A DNA stretch of 64,000 nt. It comes from Ypsolopha sequella (taxonomy: Eukaryota; Arthropoda; Insecta; Lepidoptera; Ypsolophidae). Below the pieces are notes generated by a model that was not told where the DNA came from, searched no databases, and saw nothing but the letters and a program-made list of their open reading frames with translations. Positions 48,001-57,350 of this stretch are shown here, in pieces. The stretch covers positions 2,269,977 to 2,333,976 of the forward strand of contig OW203989.1 in assembly GCA_934047225.1 (NCBI GenBank). Reading direction: 5' to 3'. The translations under genes and the position numbers were made by a program. Every line of letters begins with the position of its first letter. Within the stretch, counting starts at the first letter, position 1.

Positions 48001-51000
48001 AACTGAAATATCGAACATGTTTTGTCTATTTACTGCTGTAATAAGGTCCTTTTTTATTATTCTAGAAGTGGACATGTTTGAAGAGCGAAAAGCTCTATGA
48101 AGGTTTGGGTATAGCACATACACAGTTTGGGTATAGCACAGACGCAGTTTGTGTATAGGACAGACACAGTTTGGGTATAGCACAGACACAGTTTGGGTAT
48201 AGCACAGACACAGTTTGGGTATAACACAGACACAGTTTAGGTATAACACAGACACAGTTTGGGTATAGCACAGACACAGTTTTGGTATAGCACAGACACA
48301 GTTTGTGTATAGCACAGACACAGTTTGGGTATAGCACAGACACAGTTTGGGTATAACACAGACACATTTTGGGTATAGCAAAGACACAGTTAGTGTATAG
48401 CACAGACACAGTTTGGGTATAGCACAGACACAGTTTGGGTATAGCAGAGACACATTTTGGGTACAGCACAGACACAGTTTGGGTATAGCACAAACCAGTG
48501 GCGTGCACAGAACTTTTTTCCGGAAAAGCAATCAGAAGGTCAAGTACGACAATAAAAAAAATATGAAAAAATTTAAATAACAATTCGAAAAAAAAAAGTT
48601 TGTATGACGCTAGGGTAGGCACTGCCTACCCTAGAGTGGACATTTTCATACAACGTTTTTTTTTTTCAAAGTGATATTTAAATTTTTTCATATTTTTTTT
48701 ATTGTCGTACTTGACCTTCTGATTGCTTTTCCAGAAAAAAGTTCTGTGCACGCCACTGGCACAAACACAGTTTGGGTATAGCACAGACACAGTTTGGGTT
48801 TAGCACAAACACAGTTTGGGTATAGCATAGACACAGTATATATAGGGGTATAGTTATTTTTATAATTATCACAATCTTACTACTAGAACCTGTGTAACCT
48901 CAACATAAAACTACAGTCGAATAATTGTTAAAAGTATAGGTTTGCAAAGTCCGTTAAGTAAAAGATTTAGTTAATCACTTAATGAATCACGTTGATATAA
49001 TTCACATTCACAAAGATAATTTACTAATGGAGTAATTTTTGTTAGATATTTAGAGACAATTTTATAGCGTAAGGTATGATCTTCCAGACTATTACATACA
49101 CTAGTGTTAATGACCTTCAACCATAAAAGTCTAGTCCAGAGCTTTTAGCAAATTAATTACCAAAATGACATCATAGATAGTAGATAAAAAATTGCCACTC
49201 AACGTAGTGCACTTTTACGACATTTAGTTATATTAATTTTAATGTCTTAATATTATTTTTAAAAGTGGAATATTTTATAAAATGCCTGCATTTTAGCTGC
49301 GTCAAAAGATAACAAATAAATACTGTCAGATCTTAAAAAAAAAACAAAAGGATGGGCGATACTGGACGGCTGTTGAGATAAAAACACAACGACTTGGCAA
49401 ATAACATGAAAAACTTGTAGACAATTTAAATGTGTTTAGTTTTGGAAATATAATTCGTTGTCCAAATAAATTGGCTGACTTATTCGATGGCACTATTTTT
49501 TTTTTGTTCATAAACTATAATTTTTATTTTTATTAAAATTACATACAAGTAAATCAAACTTAAATAACATTAAATATACATACAACGAAGTAACGCTGCC
49601 AGCCTGCTAGGTACTCTCCCGCACGACGGCAGCGACCTTGATAGAATTTTTTATTTAGTTTAATTTTAAATATTATTTAGTTTTAATTTTATAATTTTTT
49701 TTGTTATGTATTTGATTTAAGAAACGTCAATTAAAACATATATGTTTAATTAAGTACCTAACAATACAAATACAAATGCAAAAATTATTTATTGAATCAA
49801 AAAACATAGAGAAGCACTTATCCAATAAAAACAATATCATACTATACGTTTTACAAAAATATAAAGATGTGCTAATTGTATCCTAAAACAATTTAGACAA
49901 AGACAGTCCCTATCACCAACACTGACCTAAAAGGCCGTCTCGAGAGTGACAGTTACCAAAAGCGGCTCACAGCATTTGGGATATTTTGATTTTATTATAT
50001 CTATTAGTTCAATTTGATGACAATATTACTGTATAATATAAGTATTTATAGTCTATATTATATAAAACAAAAGAAAAAAAAATTGTTAATAACATGCAAA
50101 TAAGCCATGAAAAAGTCGTAACTTCTGTTTGAATGTGATGTTATTGTATGAGAGAAAAGTGTGTGTGTAAGTGTAGTGTGTGATTGTGAAAGTATATGCG
50201 TGTTGTGAGGGTGAAGATAGATGAGTAATTGTAACAAATACGTTCAAATATTTAAAGAAAGTAAGTAACAGTGAGACGATATAAATTTTTCATGTTGGAA
50301 CTACAAGGAGACATTCGACTTTCGACTTTCAACAAAAAGAAATATAAGAAAAAATAAATAAATTTACACCCGACAATACTAAAAATGCTAACTATAGTAT
50401 CCGATCAAGAATAATAACTGCACATAATACTACCTGCACATTCAAATTCAAAGTGTCGGTAACAATTTTCTACGGCGAAGAATGTTTGGGTATGCCTACT
50501 CGCCACCCCTAACTTCAAATCTCACCGACCGGCTCGCTTCTGCGCTGCCTTTGAAGTACTTGATTGTATTTCATGTACAATAAAATATTTCCCTTTTCCT
50601 TAAGGGTTGGCACTCCCTGGAAATAAGTCCTGCTCTAACGCTTTCATTTTAATTGTTATTGTTTATCTCGCTCTTATTAACAGCCGTGCACGGAAAACCT
50701 CAGCTACTTTGACATTTTTGTAAATTTTTTGCGTACTTTGGAAAAACTATAAATCATAAAACTGCTTTTCTTATAAAGCGTTCTTTGTTCCGAGGAAAAG
50801 ATGTCATAATTTTTTTAGTGTTAGATGTGTTATTACGGTTCTAAAATATGTTTTGTCATTGTTATACCTCTAATTAAATCACAATTGTGATAATACGGTA
50901 ATGCTTTACGAGAGCTTTTCTTGAAATTCCAGATTTTTCTGAAGTCACCAAAATTTTACAGCAATCTTATTCCTCATTTTATAGAGAAGACAGTGGTATT

Positions 51001-54000
51001 TATTTCGTTTGAAAATTTTAATATGTAAATATTAAAATTTTCAAACGAAATAAATCATCTATACTCTAAAGTCATAATGCCGAATTCTATGTTTGCCTGA
51101 TTTCCAAATTTTGACTCTTAAGTACTTCAAACTTACTAACTGTAACTTTTACTTCGTAAAATACGAGTAACTTAGCTCCATGTGAACATTTTGTACTCCC
51201 TTAATAGCGATGGTTACAAAAATATTGATTTCGACACTGCAACGCGTAGCAAGTTTACAACGCTATAGCTGTAATACCTCGTGTAGTTTTCCTCGCTGCT
51301 ACGACAGCGTAGCGAAATTAAATGGACGGCGTAGCATTTACGGTGTGAATGAACAAGTTAAATTATACCAAGTCCGTAATTAAAATTAAATTACCTGTCT
51401 GTTGCAGTAGATATCTTACGTCCTTTGTTGTGAGATCACAACAGCTTTTTGGAATCAGACCCCAAAATTAATTGTTGTATTCCATAAAAATGCTGGTATT
51501 TTTGAATAAGTTTTTTTATACTGTGATTGCTTTTTTAGAAAGATTATCGAGGCGTATATCTCATGATTTTATACCACCAGTATATACAAACAAAAAAAAA
51601 TGCTAGCCCTTTATATTTCGTACTAACGAAATATATATTTTATGAAAGGATACTTGAAAATTATTACATTGTACATTATTTTCTACAAACATGTTTTTAT
51701 ATACCAGTGAAAACTCTACAAACAACACTCTTTAGGATGCAAAGTTGCTGGGTTTTCTCTATCGTACTGAATGATATCCCCGTAAAACCATATCAGAGCA
51801 AAAGAAAAAAAAAGGCGATACCCGTACAAAATTCAAAATATGTTTTTATAATTAAGATATATTGTATCACTTCCGCAGGAAATTGGTTGAGTACGATCAT
51901 TAGATGATGTGGTTTCATTTAAGAGCTGTTTCTCAGCCGGATTGTGAAAAACACGCCGTTTTCTAATTAATCGAAACAGAACACTTAAATTCAAAATTCA
52001 CTCAATAGTTATTCAACAAAACCTTAATGGTACCGATTCGGTGAAGCACATCTTAACTTATTTGACAGGACTAAACTTAATTTAAACGTGCTGTCCTTGT
52101 CTTTTCGATAAAGAAAGAAAAAGACAGGACGCTTAAATTAAGTTTAGTCCTGTCAAATAAGTTAAGATGTGCTTTACCAAATCGGTACCATTACCTATGT
52201 ATTGTGTAAACTGACATCGTAAAGTTTCCATTGGTTTCTAAAAATTAGAACCTAAAAATTTTTAAAATTTTTCATTACAGAAACAAATGGAAACTTTGCG
52301 ATGGCAAGAAACACAATACATTGGTAATAAGGTTATGTTGAATAACTATTGAGTGAATTTTGAACTTTAGTGTTTTGTTTCGATTAATTAGAAAAAGGCT
52401 GGTTTTTCACAATCCGGCTGCGAAACAGCTCTTAAATATTCCTGTCTATTTACACCGGGTCTATTGATAGAAAAAAATATTTTCGCTGCCAGTTATCGTA
52501 ACTAAGTTTATTTTAACCGAAAATATAGTTCTTTAAGACTGTACCTAAGCCTAGAGCATGACCAACTCCAGTCTATCTAGGATTCGTTTGAAGAAATTCG
52601 GACTTTCCTTGTATTAAAAAAAAATATATTTGGTTTATTAATCTTTTCTCTAGGGATCTTACGTATAAAAAATGTACTAAGATTTATACTTTTGTCAAAA
52701 AAAAATGTTTTGCACTCTCTTTTTTTTTGGTTTTCAAACGTTCGCTTGAAGAACGCGGTTAAGAGATCAACTTGATTTTTTTTTCATAAAATAGGTAATA
52801 GAAATATGAAGGTATATCACTTAAATTCAATATTTTTTTCCCTTCAAAATATTTCAGTATTAGCTAAAAACATACCAATTTGTTGTTTCGCTGCGTGATC
52901 ACTAGTATTACGCGTCTAAGAAAAAGAGGCCAAAGAGCAAACATATAATCGCCTCTATGCAAAGCAAATAAGGTCTTTGCCATTAGACTTATTGTGCTGG
53001 ACGGTTAATAAAAAAGTATGCCATCTTCTTAAAATTAATTTAAATCCCCATTAAATTTCCTCACTTTCCTCCAGTTTTTATGCTTATTTTATGGGCCAGA
53101 ACCGTAGAGACTCTAAGTAAGAGCATATACCAAGCCAAAACTCAATGTTTTAGCACAGCCAAGAATATTTCAAAATATTTTTTTTCCTTGTTTTTCTATA
53201 ATTATCTGGGTTGATATTTTCGACTTAGTTTTTTTTTAAGTTTTATAGACAGTGTTACTTAAGCTTAGTTATTACGGTTTTGCTTTGTTCTGTATCTTGG
53301 CTTTTGGAATTAATTAATAAGTTTGAATTCAATAAGTTCACCAGGAAGGGTCTAATTTCCCACAACCCAGGGAATCCTAATGTGGGGATTAGAGTTTATA
53401 AAAGACACACTTGTCAAACAATATAGAAATAGTGCATAAAATATTTTTGTATACATATCTTTTTGGTTGCAAATAAACATATTTTTATTTTTTATTTTTA
53501 ATTGATTTGATTTTTTGGTTGGAATTTACGACATTTCTAGTTGCTTTCACCAATGTATAAGTTGAAACAAACTTAACGGACACAATAAGTTCAACGGTAG
53601 ACCGACCCACACCACTCACGATCCTCACACGACCGCATTCCTCATTGTACACGCAATGTTCTCCCTCCACAGATGTATATGCCTGCACTGGTACAACCGG
53701 CAGTACCACGGCGATGTAGAGGTCCCAGCACCAACCGGCAAGAATGGGGTGAGCGTGCTCGACGCGCACGCCCCTCCACATGCGCACGCGCACGACCACA
53801 AAGGTTTACTTTAATATTATATCATTTATAGCAAAATACATCGCTTTAGGAACTTTTAGTATTATTATTATTAGGGTTGCCATCCGGATTTGTCCGGACT
53901 TACGGCTTTCCTTGCGGACTTTCTGACTTTTTAATTTGGCCAGAATTTGGCTTAGATGAAAAATTGAATATATGAAAACAAAATGAAATAAAATAAAAAT

Positions 54001-56175
54001 ATAAAATCAGTCTTCAATCTTTCTTTAACTACTCCTGCATACAAAGAGGCTCCACAATGATCAAATTCCTGCTCTAACGCGTTTGTTTTTAGGGTTCCGT
54101 AGTACCTAAAAAGTACAAAAGGAACCTTTATGGTGAGACTCCATTGTCCGTCCGTCCGTATGTCACAGCCTCATGATTTTAGCACCGTTAAAGATAAAGA
54201 CATGAAAGTTGGCATAAAAATAGGTGTAAAATAATATGAAAAATTTGAAATTATAATTTAAATTTTTTTCCAAAACAAGAGCGAGAAAAATAAAAAAATA
54301 TTATCCTAAAAATACAATATGGGTATCAAATTGTAGATATTAAAAAGTTGATTGTAAAAATATATACTTTTATATTTACGGGCACTGGTTTGGAGAAATC
54401 TTTAAAAAACCACAAAAATATGTATGTTCTCCCCCCTTATCTCCGAAACTGGTATACCGAAAAATATTTAAAAAATGTTGATTATAGATCATAACTAGCC
54501 AACTACATGAAAACTCAATAGTAATCGCTATCGATTAAAAGAAAGTTGAGCACAAATGAGAAATGTAAAACAGAAGAAGAATAAATAATATATATATACA
54601 AGGTGACTTTTTGATCATCGTCCAAATTCATACTGGTGGCTTGGTAAGTGATCAGTATCAATAATCATTTTTGTAAAATTCGTAAAATGAAATTTCGACT
54701 CCACATAGTGATTCACTCGGAACTGGAAGTGAATTTCTATGGGAAGCCGAAATTTCATTTTACAAATTTCACAAAAATTGTTATTGATCCAAGATACTGA
54801 TCACTTATCAAGCCTCCAGTATGAATTTGGACGATGATCAAAAAGTCACCTTATATATATATATATATATCCATTTCGAGAAATCCTTGAAAAACCATAA
54901 AAATGTATGTCCTCCCCCTTATCTCCAAAACTGGCGCACTGAAAAATATGAAAAATATAATGGTAATATGTGTTTACGTAAAGATTACAGGAAAAATAAA
55001 GCGGTGGAGAAGTTCACGAAAAAAAATTACAAAATTAAATTTATCATCCACAATACGGAACCCTAGGTACGCGAGTCTGACTCGCACTTGGCCGGTTTTC
55101 TAAACTGGCTATCTGCTCCTAATTAAATGCCACGCACACAAAACTTCATTTATTTTAAAATCACGGCTACATTAAGTTATAAACTATAATTTATTTAAAT
55201 GAACATTTCTTTTAGTAAGTATCTGCGTGTGTTGGTTTCGTTTTAATCTGTTTTTAAGAGCAGAATGGGAGCTGAATCGTTTTTTTCGTGAAATTTATGT
55301 TTTTTTTAAAGTACCTAATATACTCAAAAGAAGATTGGAAGAATGTTTATTTATAAAGTGTAATTAATAATTGTCAGGAGTCAAAAAACATGCGATATAT
55401 TATTCAAATTTTTGACTGAACTGAATCCAATGCAAGACTGAAGTTTAGCATTGTGGAGCCCCTTTGTAAAACGGTGCACTGCGCGTGAGATTTATTATTT
55501 CATATTTTGACACTAAAACTTTTCTAAATGTCCGGCTCTTTGTAAGGATTACCTTAATAAAATTATGTGACCCTAATTATGTTATTATCCGCTGGAAATT
55601 AAGGCGATATGGAAAACTTTTAGCGTCCCCGTTACTCCATATGCGAAAAAGCCCTCGGTGCGAGAGGGACGGATTCGTGGAAAAGTAGCAAAAAGTCGTT
55701 TTTTTATTAATATTAAATGTACTAAAGTTCCTATCAAAATTTCGTTTAACCAGGTCCTAGATACTGTTAAAACCCATCTAATAAAATATAATTGCAGTAC
55801 TTAATGTCATTCTAAATTGTCAAACCAGGAGAATTGGTGTCGAAAAAGACCTCATTTCAATAAATATTTCTATCGAGCTGAATTTCTCCAATCGCGTTTC
55901 TGTTTTAACAGATCCCTAGAAAAAGCTTCCAAAAATAATATACTATTTTATCAAAATAATACATTATTTACTGAAGTAGATATACAAGTTCTTAAAGTGT
56001 CGATTTTTTTTCCGTAGCACCTTAACAAGTGCTATTTTTCCTTAAAACCCTTCAATTCAATTGTTATTGTTACCATCCAGAGAAGCACGAGAAGCCGAGA
56101 TTGAAGACCCAGGCCAGCGTTGGTCGTGAGGTGGACATCCTCGTCAAGCAGCCCTCGGCCGCCAGCGACACTTAA
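38881..56175 (+). CDS. Gene 2: two-helix membrane protein, four coding exons
   Basis: Joining 38881-39060, 47129-47295, 53673-53803 and 56081-56175 gives 190 residues ending at TAA. All three introns are GT-AG and their phases (0, 2, 1) agree across each junction. Residues 7-26 are basic (AVAVRHERRRAEKR), and 27-50 are Pro/Arg-rich. Helix 1 is about 61-85 (AALHAVVGSLLLGTVVLVVG) and helix 2 about 97-120, with CxC then HWY at its end (residues 117-123). The tail is His-rich (APPHAHAHDHKEKHEK, 149-164), which could bind metal ions, though that is inference. There is no signal peptide and no known domain. The small two-helix plan, N-terminal arginine cluster, LH at the start of helix 1 and AVGI in helix 2 match gene 1, 18 kb upstream on the same strand. 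Function is unknown. Introns of 8.1, 6.4 and 2.3 kb are full of repeats. Confidence 0.85.
39061..40620. repeat. Degenerate CACTGTAGCTAC minisatellite in intron
   Basis: Many diverged units containing TTTCACTGTAGCTACAAACTT lie between about 39170 and 40620 and again at 41362-41395, with faint traces at 43028. The order alternates between TCACTNTAGCTAC and TTATTTTACTAAAGCTACC, suggesting a ~60-bp higher unit. MITE N lies inside the array; foldback I splits its end. Confidence 0.6.
40221..40351. mobile_element. MITE family N, decayed copy
   Basis: TTAACTTATTTGACAGGACT and AAGCGTCTTATC..AAAAAGACAG, then TTTAGTCTAGTCAGATAAG and GTGTTACACCGAAT, parallel 52027-52191. Confidence 0.7.
40637..41361. 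mobile_element. Foldback element, family I, full copy of 725 bp
   Basis: Left arm from 40637 (AATAGTAGTTTATGCTAC) and right arm ending 41361 are inverted copies over about 320 bp, with roughly ten nucleotides between the inner ends. Shared landmarks are TATCATACTACGTTTTTCAA, TGGTTGGCTAA, CCCTAGGGC and GTGGGCCTTTACGAGCAC. The left arm has ~40 bp the right lacks. No coding frame. It lies in intron 1 of gene 2; if transcribed it would fold into a long duplex. Confidence 0.9.
41380..41545 (+). pseudogene. Jockey/CR1-type RT C-terminal remnant
   Basis: The + frame reads RTPTHNTGAFGNSFTVVSIR then LWNLLPLTIPN. The S..RLWN.LP signature is the usual end of Jockey- and CR1-like reverse transcriptases. 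Only the final ~40 codons remain. Confidence 0.7.
41640..42300 (-). pseudogene. LINE (RTE-like) RT C-terminal part, sense on minus
   Basis: The minus strand starts near 42305 with LIENMDFVFEQSGLKINTAK, continues broken by frameshifts through LIKVYIWSIELYGIETWTL (about 42030-41960) and RIERISWMEKKTTEEV, then GKMIGHLIRHDKFLKNIIEG, KGRGRPRRTYFTQVK, and stops at 41656. This is the thumb/C-terminal end of endonuclease-RT LINEs. The tail is short and ATGAATA-rich, as in RTE elements. It belongs with 42305-42700. Confidence 0.85.
42301..42700 (+). pseudogene. Inverted 5' part of the same LINE (RT motifs A-C)
   Basis: The + frame reads RRMELGLDTHIAFIDLEKAC (motif A), then in another frame GVRQGYLLSPLIFNIFIKCA (motif B), and IRFVDDITAF (motif C, F-x-DD type), ending LQALIEN. 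LIEN is also where the minus-strand part begins, so the two pieces meet at the same element position but in opposite orientations. Several frameshifts and one stop are visible. Confidence 0.85.
43643..44103 (+). repeat. Inverted repeat copy V1 in gene 2 intron 1
   Basis: It runs from AAGAAGAT to TACAGACTTA. The reverse complement of 52534-53030 follows the same sequence with scattered changes, sharing GTCCAGCACAATAAGT, CACGCAGCGAAACAACAAAT, TTTTTAGCTAATACTGAAAT, CTCTTAACCGCGTTCTT and AAAGTCCGAATTTCTT-like segments. Repeat family unknown. Confidence 0.85.
44104..44512. repeat. GC-richer unidentified segment
   Basis: Open on both strands for 70-80 codons (for example 44128-44367 +), Gly/Pro-rich but without domain or splice context. 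CAGTGGCGTCACTGG at 44374 resembles hAT tips. Probably a decayed transposon or LINE UTR. Confidence 0.35.
44513..45440 (-). pseudogene. LINE (Jockey/CR1-like) RT remnant on minus strand
   Basis: From 45438 leftward the minus frame reads DPSKAFDFVDHDTFTQIGAL (RT motif A). After a frameshift near 45270 it reads KMGVPQGSILAALLFFYMF (motif B). 44515-44700 has TTTATTTATTTATTATTACA and an A/T-rich stretch that could be the element's 3' end. Several frameshifts and stops make it inactive. Confidence 0.65.
44760..44800. repeat. Short (GATG)n run
   Basis: GATGGATGGATGGATGGA lies within a GC-richer patch. Confidence 0.75.
46038..46102. repeat. Short inverted repeat, 18-bp perfect ends
   Basis: ACATTGGGACACGAGTGC and its reverse complement enclose 29 bp. 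Possibly a tiny MITE. Confidence 0.75.
46198..47040. repeat. Two decayed family-F repeats
   Basis: 46198-46270 has CCGGCCAAGTGCGAATCAG and AAAGGGTTCC. 46600-46748 has a GACAGACAGACCGACGG tract and GGGACCCTAAAAAA. 46803-46920 has GTCCGTCTGTCTGTCTG again in the other orientation. This lies just upstream of gene 2 exon 2. Confidence 0.6.
47129..47295 (+). CDS. Gene 2 coding exon 2 (both membrane helices)
   Basis: Acceptor TGGTTCCAG ends at 47128; donor CTTAG|GTAAGC. Its 167 nt encode VAALHAVVGSLLLG through LAVGILGALL plus two bases of the next Arg codon. The exon therefore holds the entire helical hairpin. Repeats V1 and V2 lie in opposite orientation on either side. Confidence 0.88.
47744..47893. 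repeat. Perfect palindrome Q2, 68-bp arms, 14-nt centre
   Basis: The left arm from GAGCATATAAATAATAAAAA to GAGTCGTCATCAG is exactly reverse-complemented on the right. Each arm, read outward, has CTGATGA, C, stem GACTCC/GGAGTC with loop ACAGTA, then GAAATATATCGTG. I found no mismatch. Confidence 0.95.
48103..48838. repeat. 22-bp minisatellite, about 20 units, interrupted
   Basis: The unit is GGGTATAGCACAGACACAG plus TTT. There are about 17 units at 48103-48495 and about three more after the hAT insertion (48767-48838). With a 22-bp period and no stops, minus frames stay open for 175-184 codons (CYTQTVSVLYPNCVCAI-type repeats). I regard these as artefacts of the repeat. Confidence 0.95.
48496..48758. 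mobile_element. hAT foldback MITE, 263 bp, inside the minisatellite
   Basis: Ends CAGTGGCGTGCACAGAAC and its reverse complement lead into ~110-bp inverted arms. The flanking octamer GCACAAAC (48488-48495 and 48759-48766) is a perfect duplication cut from the minisatellite. The inner GGTAGGCACTGCCTACC is itself palindromic. Confidence 0.96.
48839..50997. other. AT-rich intron sequence
   Basis: No repeat with recognisable ends and no convincing exon. A GC-richer patch at 49590-49640 and TG-rich runs at 50150-50215 are the only features noted. Confidence 0.5.
50998..51055. repeat. Perfect 27-bp-arm palindrome
   Basis: ATTTATTTCGTTTGAAAATT, then TTAATAT, a GTAA centre, and the exact reverse complement. 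It is isolated, with no related copy seen in the window. Confidence 0.92.
51920..52434. mobile_element. Foldback MITE, family M, interrupted copy
   Basis: TTAAGAGCTGTTTCTCAGCC and GGCTGCGAAACAGCTCTTAA are the ends. Arms match 19129-19447. MITE N (52027-52191) lies within the left arm at the CCTTA^TTACC position seen intact in the other arm and in the 19-kb copy. Confidence 0.92.
52027..52191. mobile_element. Foldback MITE, family N, nested
   Basis: ATGGTACCGATT and AATCGGTACCAT ends, with inverted ACATCTTAACTTATTTGACA and GGACTAAACTTAATTTAA; the stems enclose a short GTCTTTTCGATAAAG centre. The exact duplication (TA, TTA or none) is ambiguous because the target is itself TTATTA. Confidence 0.9.
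52534..53030 (-). repeat. Inverted repeat copy V2 in gene 2 intron 2
   Basis: Reverse-complement counterpart of 43643-44103 (see there). An extra ~40 bp around 52905-52950 (TACGCGTCTAAGAAAAAGAG) accounts for the greater length. Confidence 0.85.
53100..53500 (+). mobile_element. Possible LINE 3' untranslated end
   Basis: It ends with AAATAAACATATTTTTATTT and carries CAGGAAGGGTCTAATTTCCC and GGGAATCCTAATGTGGGG. The layout suits a retroposon 3' end, but no coding part is attached. Confidence 0.35.
53673..53803 (+). CDS. Gene 2 coding exon 3
   Basis: Acceptor CTCCCTCCACAG ends at 53672; donor CACAAAG|GTTTAC. It completes the split Arg codon and encodes CICLHWYNRQYHGDVEV and the start of the His-rich tail (APPHAHAHDHK). 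The donor GTTTAC is weaker than the others, but phase and GC content support it. Confidence 0.83.
54091..55100 (+). repeat. Long GGTTCCGTAGTACC repeat, family H, copy 2
   Basis: AGGGTTCCGTAGTACC, CCGTCCGTATGTCACAGCC, TGGGTATCAAATTGTAG and the end CGGAACCCTAGGTACGCG / CTCGCACTTGGCCGG match 9318-10187 and show the true 3' end better. MITE K (54598-54853) interrupts it. Confidence 0.8.
54598..54853. mobile_element. Foldback MITE, family K, copy 2
   Basis: ACAAGGTGACTTTTTGATCA at the left and TGATCAAAAAGTCACCTTAT at the right; arms of about 110 bp. Flanking sequence is (TA)n, so TA-targeted insertion is likely. Confidence 0.9.
55600..55925 (+). repeat. Dispersed repeat A, copy 2
   Basis: Same-orientation match to 1471-1815 (TTTTAGCGTCCC, GTTACTCCATATG, AAAAGTAGCAAAAAGTCG, CCAATCGCGTTT). 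Confidence 0.7.
56081..56175 (+). CDS. Gene 2 terminal coding exon
   Basis: Acceptor TTACCATCCAG ends at 56080. The exon completes a Glu codon, encodes KHEKPRLKTQASVGREVDIL and ends VKQPSAASDT-TAA. Charged residues continue the His-rich tail without a frame break. Confidence 0.85.
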
Positions 56176-56261
56176 CTCTCCTGACCAGTAGACTAATGTA
56201 ATGTAAGTTCGTGTCGTGTCCCTGTTAGGTTACTTCAGTTCGAGTGGTGCGGCTGGGTTTT

Positions 56262-56558
56262 GTGAGCAATACCCACTGACCTCCACACTATTACCACTGG
56301 ACTGGGTGTTCGGTACAAATGACAGCTAATAGAAGTGCCCCCGGTTCTTTCACCATTTTTGACTTTAATGTAAGCGTCTCATAATACGAGATTCTCGCGC
56401 ATTTTGATCACATAGACGCCGTCGAGTTGCTAAAATTTCAGTTCCATGGAATTTTGTAGCTGCCTACAGCGCCAAATGGCGTAAATGAAACAGGCACAAA
56501 AATGATTTGATAGCCACCTGTCCAGTGATAATAGTATGTAGGTCAGTGGCAATAACCC
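56262..56558 (-). repeat. Dispersed repeat R, copy 2
   Basis: ACTGACCTCCACACTATTAC, GGTACAAATGACAGCTAATA, TTTGTAGCTGCCTACAG and CACCTGTCCAGTG are the inverted equivalents of 32483-32772. It begins about 90 bp after the gene 2 stop. Confidence 0.75.
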
Positions 56559-56749
56559 ACTCTCATGGCCGTGGCGGGGTTAGTAAATTATAATTTTTGT
56601 AAAAAAAAGCACGAGGTGGTTTTTATGATGCAAATATTGATAAACCTCTGCGTTCCAAAATCATTGAGATTTAAATACTCCTAAGGGAGTATAGTCAGCC
56701 ATGAGAATAGGGTTCAACTGAAAATAGATCTACAAGCAACTTGACTGTA

Positions 56750-56906
56750 AGGCCGTTTTATCACAAGCGATAACACTGCAATTTGATCAGTAGATAACGC
56801 AATCCATATTAGGTTAGGTACTATTTGTATATTACCATAGAATAACTCCTAAATAATGGAATACTATGGTTGAAGTGACGTCATATCGTATTGTGAGAAA
56901 CGGCCT
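56750..56906. mobile_element. Small foldback MITE with AGGCCGTTT ends
   Basis: AGGCCGTTTTATCACAA at the left and TTGTGAGAAACGGCCT at the right are inverted. Confidence 0.6.
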
Positions 56907-57344
56907 AAAGTTCACAAAAGCAAAGAAAAAAAAAACAATTGTAGGAACAGTGATGTTGTGTAAAGCTCCGCGTACATTAGAAGCAAAAACAGCCGCGTGT
57001 TTGTGGGTGTGAAACGTCGCGGTTCGGACGCGTGGAATGAAGCAAGATGGATGACTGTCATTTAATATACCTATTGTAACGTGTTATTTAAATAATATAG
57101 GTATAACTCGGTGTTTTCTTTCACATTCTTAGGATTTATTTTGTTATAGTATACGTAGACGTATTGTGGTTCAAGAAAAAAATATACAGTGTTCGGTACA
57201 TATCATTTTAATTAGAATCTGGCCGTTTTAAATTTTTATTTCGTTTAGTTTTCAGTTAAAATATTTTTTCTTGCTTAATAAGAGGTCTTTGGCTTCATAA
57301 GTAACTGTGACTGGAATTTTAAAGTAAAATATCGAAGTGTAAAT

Positions 57345-57350
57345 AATAAA
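57345..57350 (+). terminator. Candidate polyadenylation signal, gene 2
   Basis: First AATAAA downstream of the gene 2 stop, about 1.2 kb after it. Confidence 0.35.

Larger units (their letters stand above)
56176..57350 (+). other. Probable 3' UTR of gene 2
   Basis: No exon-like signal follows the stop. The first AATAAA is at 57345. Repeat R copy 2 and a foldback (56750-56906) would lie inside the UTR if that signal is used. TTCAGTTCGAGTGGTG and other GC-richer sequence at 56176-56260 is unique. Confidence 0.4.

Noticed and set aside
47977..48622. Cys/Tyr-rich 175-184-codon minus-strand frames
   Set aside because: They are products of a 22-bp tandem repeat with no stop in any phase, and they run into an inserted MITE.
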